Below, in pieces: positions 55,474-60,000 of a stretch of 60,000 nucleotides of DNA. Positions within the stretch are counted from its first letter, which is position 1. Every line of letters starts with the position of its first letter. Origin of the DNA: Takakia lepidozioides (lineage: Eukaryota; Streptophyta; Takakiopsida; Takakiales; Takakiaceae). Made by a program: the position numbers and the translations under genes. Location: positions 62,560,001-62,620,000 of the forward strand of contig CM060733.1 in the NCBI GenBank assembly GCA_030704615.1, in the 5' to 3' direction. The notes under the pieces were generated by a model. That model was given only the letters and a program-made list of their open reading frames with translations, was not told the DNA's origin and did not search any database.

Positions 55474-55553
55474 TTATCACAGCCCATCACAGCATCGCAC
55501 AGCCTATCACAGTTTACCATAGTTTGCCACAGCCTGTCACAGCCCAACACACC
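55474..55553 (+). repeat. Decamer minisatellite, array 1
   Basis: Eight consecutive 10-base units built on NNNNCACAGC (TTATCACAGC, CCATCACAGC, ATCGCACAGC and so on) in perfect 10-base phase. Confidence 0.85.
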
Positions 55554-55893
55554 CTATGCGGGTTGCACAGTCCATAGGGTCAGTGACAGGTGGACGCGGG
55601 TTAACATCAGAAAAGTGGCCGGTAAGTGTAAGGTCAGCTTGGGAGTCAAACTCGGAGAAAAAGCCACGAGGACAGAGGGCGACAACAGAGTGTTTGAATT
55701 CGAACACATGGCCTAAAGGGCAAAGCGTTCCGTTTTGCATGAACTGCAATAGCGTGTTAGAGGGCTGTTTGGGACTTAGACGCTTTTACGGGTTCTGTGG
55801 GGTACCCTTAATTTTGCGCAGACTTACAGATGGTAGACTTAGGCTACACAGGTTTAAGGGGTGGTAGACAGGCTCGCATAGTCAAGTCATGGG
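55554..55893. other. Spacer between decamer arrays
   Basis: No gene recognised. It contains open frames without known motifs. Confidence 0.4.
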
Positions 55894-56032
55894 TTATCAC
55901 AGCCCGACACGGCTTTGCACAGCCAGTCACAGCCCGACACAGCACGACACAACCCGACACAACTTTACACAGCTAGTCACAGCTCGGCACAGTCATAGCC
56001 CAACACAGTTTGGCACAGACCGTCACAACGCA
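55894..56032 (+). repeat. Decamer minisatellite, array 2
   Basis: About thirteen units of the same NNNNCACAGC type, starting again with TTATCACAGC, with one 5-base phase slip near 55994-55998. Confidence 0.85.
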
Positions 56033-56967
56033 CGGAGGGAATGGTTATCATTAGCAGGGAACTACTGTGTGGGAACGACATCTGCAGAGGGAACGTGTTA
56101 CTTCAGGGTGACAGTTAGTTAGTTAGGCGGTTGGAACAGCTTGCATATCGATTGCCTAGATTCAGGGCCCTGAGAGGATATAAACGGGGCGAGCCACAAA
56201 GGGAAGGGGGCGGGATCATGGCTATTGGTTGATGACATGGGCCTGGTGGTTGCTCTGCCGTCCTCCTTGCATAATCGGCCATCCCTGTCGATTCTGCCTG
56301 CCAAATCGGCAGTAGACCCTGGGTGGCCAATTCGGCCTGACAATTAGTCTCAAAAGTGGCAGAATACGCCACACCTGCTTTTAATGTGAATAGTGGAATC
56401 TACTTCCATCCATACTAAACTTGAAAAATCATCCATTTATTTTTCATACGTTGTTCAATAACAAAAATGTTGGTGTTATGTGGAGATGGAGAGGAGGTGA
56501 CACTTGGGAAAGGCACAACAGGGACTTAGCGATTTTTGACACCGATGCGTGGTCTCTTCTTTAGAATAAAGAGGAGCCAACAAACCAAGAAACCAGTACT
56601 AAACATCAGTTGGGGGAAATTTTGAAGGTAAAAAAAAGAGAGACGATTGGAGCGACCAATAGGAAAAAGGGTGCAATAGAGCGAAGCAGGATGGGATGAA
56701 GCCGTGTGTCTAGCCAGCCAAGTCCAGCACCCAACTGTGGGTGGGGGAGTGTGCACACTTGGCGCGAACCAGCCTTCCAGAAGGCGAGCGCCGCTTGACA
56801 GGCTGGGCCCTGCCACCCTGAGAGGGTATCGAAGGGAGGGGAGGCTTGCTCTCCGTGGCCTCTCCTGCCTCCAACTTATTACCTACTATGAACTAATCTA
56901 CACCCAGGGCCTCCACTGAAAAGCAAAATAATGGAATACGTACCATAAGAAAATTATATGCTAGCTC
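56033..56967. other. Unassigned DNA
   Basis: No conserved frame or repeat was recognised. Confidence 0.35.
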
Positions 56968-56978
56968 AAATAAATATC

Positions 56979-57108
56979 GGTCTCGGGGTGGTCTCCCCAT
57001 TGTAAGCCTCCATGGCCTCATGGGTGGTCATTTTTTCCACCCCCTGCAATATAATTTTCAGGGCCTCCGGCCCCTTTCAAAACAAAAATAAAAAATAAAA
57101 ATAAAAAT
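56979..57108 (+). mobile_element. Short retroposed insertion with poly(A)-like tail
   Basis: An 11-bp target duplication AAATAAATATC lies at 56968-56978 and 57109-57119. The 130-bp insert has the words TGCAATATAATTTTCAGGGC and GGCCTCCGGCCCC before an A-rich tail (AAAATAAAA-type). This resembles the 3' end of a plant L1 LINE or a SINE copied by it; it is strongly 5'-truncated. Confidence 0.75.
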
Positions 57109-57277
57109 AAATAAATATCCATAATACTAGATTAGAATTAGAATAATCATAATGTAGCAAGTGGCATGTGAACAACTTAACTCAAGAGAGGAAAATAACT
57201 CAAGAGGACTCATATGCACCTGCTCAGGTCCGGACTCCAATGAGTGGCCGCAACAGGTCCCCCCTCAGTGGCAGCAT

Positions 57278-57733
57278 CTACGAACCCTGCTCTTCCGCTT
57301 CCCCAGAATTTGACAAGGCGGATATCAGTTGGAAACACGTCAAGAACTCCACCAAGGCGAAGCTCAAGATCCTTAGATAATCTGTCCTGTCACCATGGAT
57401 CCTCCTTCCTCCTTCACTGTGTGAAGATCCTTGATCCTCCACCACAGTGGTTGGCATGACAAGCTCGCCCATGGCCTTGCATTCCTTCATAGAGAGTTGG
57501 CACGAAGCCATGATGAGATGGGCAATCACAGGTGCAGAAACAATGATTGGGGGTTTATTACTGGCCTTCTTCTCTTGAAGTGTCTTCAACTCCTTCACTA
57601 ACTCTTTGTGCATCATCTCAGCCCACAACACATCTTCCCCTTTCAGAGCCCTGATTATCTCTTCCACAAAAGTCTTGCTGAGATACATTTGATTATGCTT
57701 CATGTTAAATAGAACATTAAGCACTTGACCCAC
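57278..57733 (-). CDS. Open reading frame of unknown function
   Basis: A 151-codon frame with MYLSKTFVEEIIRALKGEDV, WAEMMHKELVKELKTLQEKK and PPIIVSAPVIAHLIMASCQL. The middle looks helical and charged; there is no signal peptide or known motif. The start at 57733 is only the first ATG in the frame. It may be part of a retroelement gag or a degraded gene. Confidence 0.3.
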   Translation of the reverse strand: MGQVLNVLFNMKHNQMYLSKTFVEEIIRALKGEDVLWAEMMHKELVKELKTLQEKKASNKPPIIVSAPVIAHLIMASCQLSMKECKAMGELVMPTTVVEDQGSSHSEGGRRIHGDRTDYLRILSFALVEFLTCFQLISALSNSGEAEEQGS

Positions 57734-57812
57734 CTCTCCAGTTTCTTGTCAACTTCAGGACAACCTTGAACCCTTTGAACATTCAGTTTTTTTTTTTTTT
57801 GTAAATTATGTC

Positions 57813-58482
57813 ACAGATAGTCTTAGCTCAAGGCCTTGAGGCCATGTGAGGCAAGGAGTAGAGGGAACACTCCATGAGGGAGGAGACTAGGACGAGTGGG
57901 AAGCCGGAGGAGGACCAAGCTTGAGTACCATTCTACCGAGCATTTAGAGCATCCCGAGCTCCATCGCCTGTTTGAGAGGGTGATCACCATGCTACCTTGA
58001 CCTTTGAATTGAATTATATCATGTTTTGTTCAAGCTATCCCAAGTGGGAGCTTCGTGGCATTTGTTTCTAGGTATTGAGAAAAACTAACCCTCTTGTAAA
58101 GAGGATGTATTTTAGTCTGTGTTTACATATGTGTTGAAGCACAGAGGAAGAGCCCAAAGAGATAGGGCCTTGAGAGGAGTCTAACCCTATTGTTGTCATG
58201 GAAGTAAGGGTAGATTTCCATTTCTAATTTAGAGGTCACCGCAATCTTGCTTGATACGGCGAAGCTATCGCCAAAATTTCTAGCTCATTGTGTTCATTGG
58301 TAAGTGGATAAGCCCCCAGGCCATGGAAGACCATGGGAGGCCATGCTAATCATCTATATAAAGAGTTAAGCCCCCTATATAGGGGGCTGCCCAAAGGGGC
58401 AGTACCAGTCACTAAAGTCACGACGCTCTAGGCGCCCATAGCCAAGAGGTCAATCCATTGGGTTGCCTAGGATCGCCACTTC
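57813..58482 (+). repeat. Dispersed repeat, copy 2
   Basis: It matches 33904-34635 from GATAGTCTTAGCTCAAGG to TAGGATCGCCACTTCAA, in the same orientation, without the internal duplication. A T13 tract lies about 15 bases upstream (57788-57800). Confidence 0.8.
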
Positions 58483-59036
58483 AAAAGGGAAAGAATACAA
58501 GAGCTTCACCTTCACTTTCCTTGTCTTGTCACATGCTAATGTATGGTTGAAGTTGCTATGCATGCCTTGAGCCACAATCTCCTTTCTTCATGAAGACCAC
58601 CTCCAATGATCTCCCACATGTGCTCCAAGCTCTTCAATACTCTAGGCTTGGTTTCACATCATCATGGATAGAATTCTCACCCACATGCTTCCATTTGGAG
58701 TCATCTTGAGCTTCTTGATGCTCTCCAAGTGGTTTCTTTTGTTGTCTTCAAGCCCTAGCCTATGTAGCTCCTTGGCTTTTCTTCCACAACATGCACCACC
58801 TCATACACAAAGAATGAACTTGCTCACTTCACCTTCTAGCTCTCCTCAAGCTTGAATTGGAAGCCACACTTGGAAAGCATTTGGTAGGATTTTCTATTTT
58901 GTATGAGTGTTAGCTATAGTCAACACCATTGTCGAGTGAGCAGAAAAATTAGGTGTTCCAAAGGGTAGGGTGGCCTCAGCAAAGACCCCGCACTTCTTCC
59001 AAGGTCTCATTTAATATTTGAAGATATAGAAAAGCA
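58483..59036. other. Unassigned DNA
   Basis: No conserved frame or repeat was recognised. Confidence 0.35.
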
Positions 59037-59090
59037 TTAGCTAGTCCATACCAAAAAATGGTCACTGAATCTTGAACAGGTTGAGGCTCT
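59037..59090 (-). pseudogene. LINE endonuclease scrap
   Basis: The minus-strand text FSDHFLVWTS (about 59072-59043) matches the SDHFLVWT end of the LINE endonuclease at about 6696-6719. Nothing further of the domain was recognised around it. Confidence 0.4.
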
Positions 59091-59593
59091 GAGCATGTCA
59101 CTGACATTGTACAAGTAATAGATGGAGTGAGTAGGAATAGGCCAAGACAAAACTAGAAACAGAAAAGAAGAAGTAAAGCAGTTGCTTGGTAGGCTGACAA
59201 CATAGGCCCAAGAAGGAAGGTGCAATAGTAAGGTATGATGTAAACTGTTTGTCGTGATTCTAGTCACCTAGTAGGTTGATCTTTGGTCTTACATGTCTGT
59301 AAGCTTGAAGCTTGTGGGAATTGTTCATGGGGAAGATGCTGAGGAAAGAACTGCCCAATTTCGGCATGACTCTTCCACATCCACCAATCCTGTTCTGCCT
59401 TAGCCGCCTCTCCCAAACCTTGAATGGCTGTACCGGCGTACCGAACCAATTGCTGAACCTCTAGGTCTCCCTCTTTGCTTCTCGCTTACAAATGAACGTG
59501 CTTACCTTCTTCTTCAGGTGCCTTCATCACATTGTCCCCGACCTTGTGATCTCATGATCCATGGAGGATGGACAAACTTCTTCACATCGTACA

Positions 59594-60000
59594 TTAAGAA
59601 AAAGCCACACCTTGCGATAGTGGTTGTCCCACAATTTCAGCTTTGACGATGTCACCATGGACCTCTTTGCCCTTTTCGAGGGCTGCCAGGCTTGCACACG
59701 AATTGCAAACACAAACAAACGTTATGTGGTTGGGCTTCACCCCTTCCCTAAACATTTGCTCATAAGTCTCCAAAGCCTCCGTCCCGCGCCCAAGCTGTGC
59801 ATATCTTGCGATCATGGCGTTACAAGACACCACATCTCCTTCAGTCATATTGTCGAACACTCCCTTTGCATCCTCGATGCACCCACAATTGGCATACATG
59901 TCCACGAGGGTATTGTTCAGGACAATATCTGGTTCAATTCCCGCTTTGATGTTGTCACCATGGACCTCTCTGCTCTTTTCCAGGGCAGCTAGGCTTGCAC
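59594..60000 (-). pseudogene. PPR (PLS-type) gene, partial at window edge
   Basis: From the window edge the minus strand reads LVDMYANCGCIEDAKGVFDN, then VVSCNAMIARYAQLGRGTEA with LETYEQMFREGVKPNHITFV, CNSCASLAALEKGKEVHGDI and VKAEIV: two to three PPR repeats of P, L and S type. The frame is open from 59905 to 59594 and then runs out of PPR sequence. No DYW or E motifs follow, so the piece is truncated at its C-terminal side. The rest lies beyond 60000. Confidence 0.75.

Overview
This is nuclear DNA of a land plant. Spliced genes with GT-AG introns encode plant-type proteins: a class III-like zinc alcohol dehydrogenase, the plastid FtsH-like protein FTSHI4, an ORP3-type oxysterol-binding protein, a SOF1/DCAF13 relic and PLS-type PPR relics. 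The rest is a dense nest of LINE, Ty1/copia, Ty3/gypsy, hAT, CACTA-like, SINE and fold-back repeats. A LINE unlike the usual flowering-plant L1, a kinase-like family with HND and DWG loops, and very uniform PPR repeats make a non-flowering plant (fern or lycophyte) a reasonable but unproven guess.

Layout. 1-3140: tandem 3' ends and one broken copy of a non-LTR retrotransposon. 3263-11652 (+): an alcohol dehydrogenase gene whose first exons lie outside or are lost. Its last intron is about 5 kb and holds a second LINE copy, a copia gag fragment and a 280-bp direct repeat. 13285-21798 (-): a complete 16-exon FTSHI4 gene that I could join in one frame (968 codons plus stop), with a tRNA-derived SINE in intron 3. 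The two genes converge, with about 1.6 kb between stops.

21.9-33.9 kb: a SINE, a non-autonomous hAT element with an 8-bp target duplication, a 5'-truncated SOF1/DCAF13 pseudogene, an L1-type LINE with two 164-bp repeats before its ORF1, and a Ty3/gypsy protease region. 33.9-36.7 kb: a dispersed repeat (second copy at 57.8 kb) and unassigned DNA.

36.8-42.1 kb is the most unusual part. About 17 short GC-rich palindromes in an A/T-rich array are followed by a decayed kinase-like gene, then a 380-bp fold-back, two related fold-backs and an exact 120-bp tandem repeat. 42571-49529 (-) is a whole chromovirus (Ty3/gypsy with chromodomain), with near-identical LTRs, a 5-bp target duplication and an initiator-Met primer site. 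Its coding region nevertheless carries four nonsense codons and four frameshifts.

49.5-60 kb: a CACTA-type terminus, PPR pseudogenes, a four-unit array built from the LINE 3'-tail core, an OSB-type fragment, an ORP3-like gene split across both strands by an inversion, decamer minisatellites, a small retroposed insertion and the edge of another PPR gene. Only the ADH and FTSHI4 genes look intact. All similarity statements come from reading motifs and were not tested by database search.
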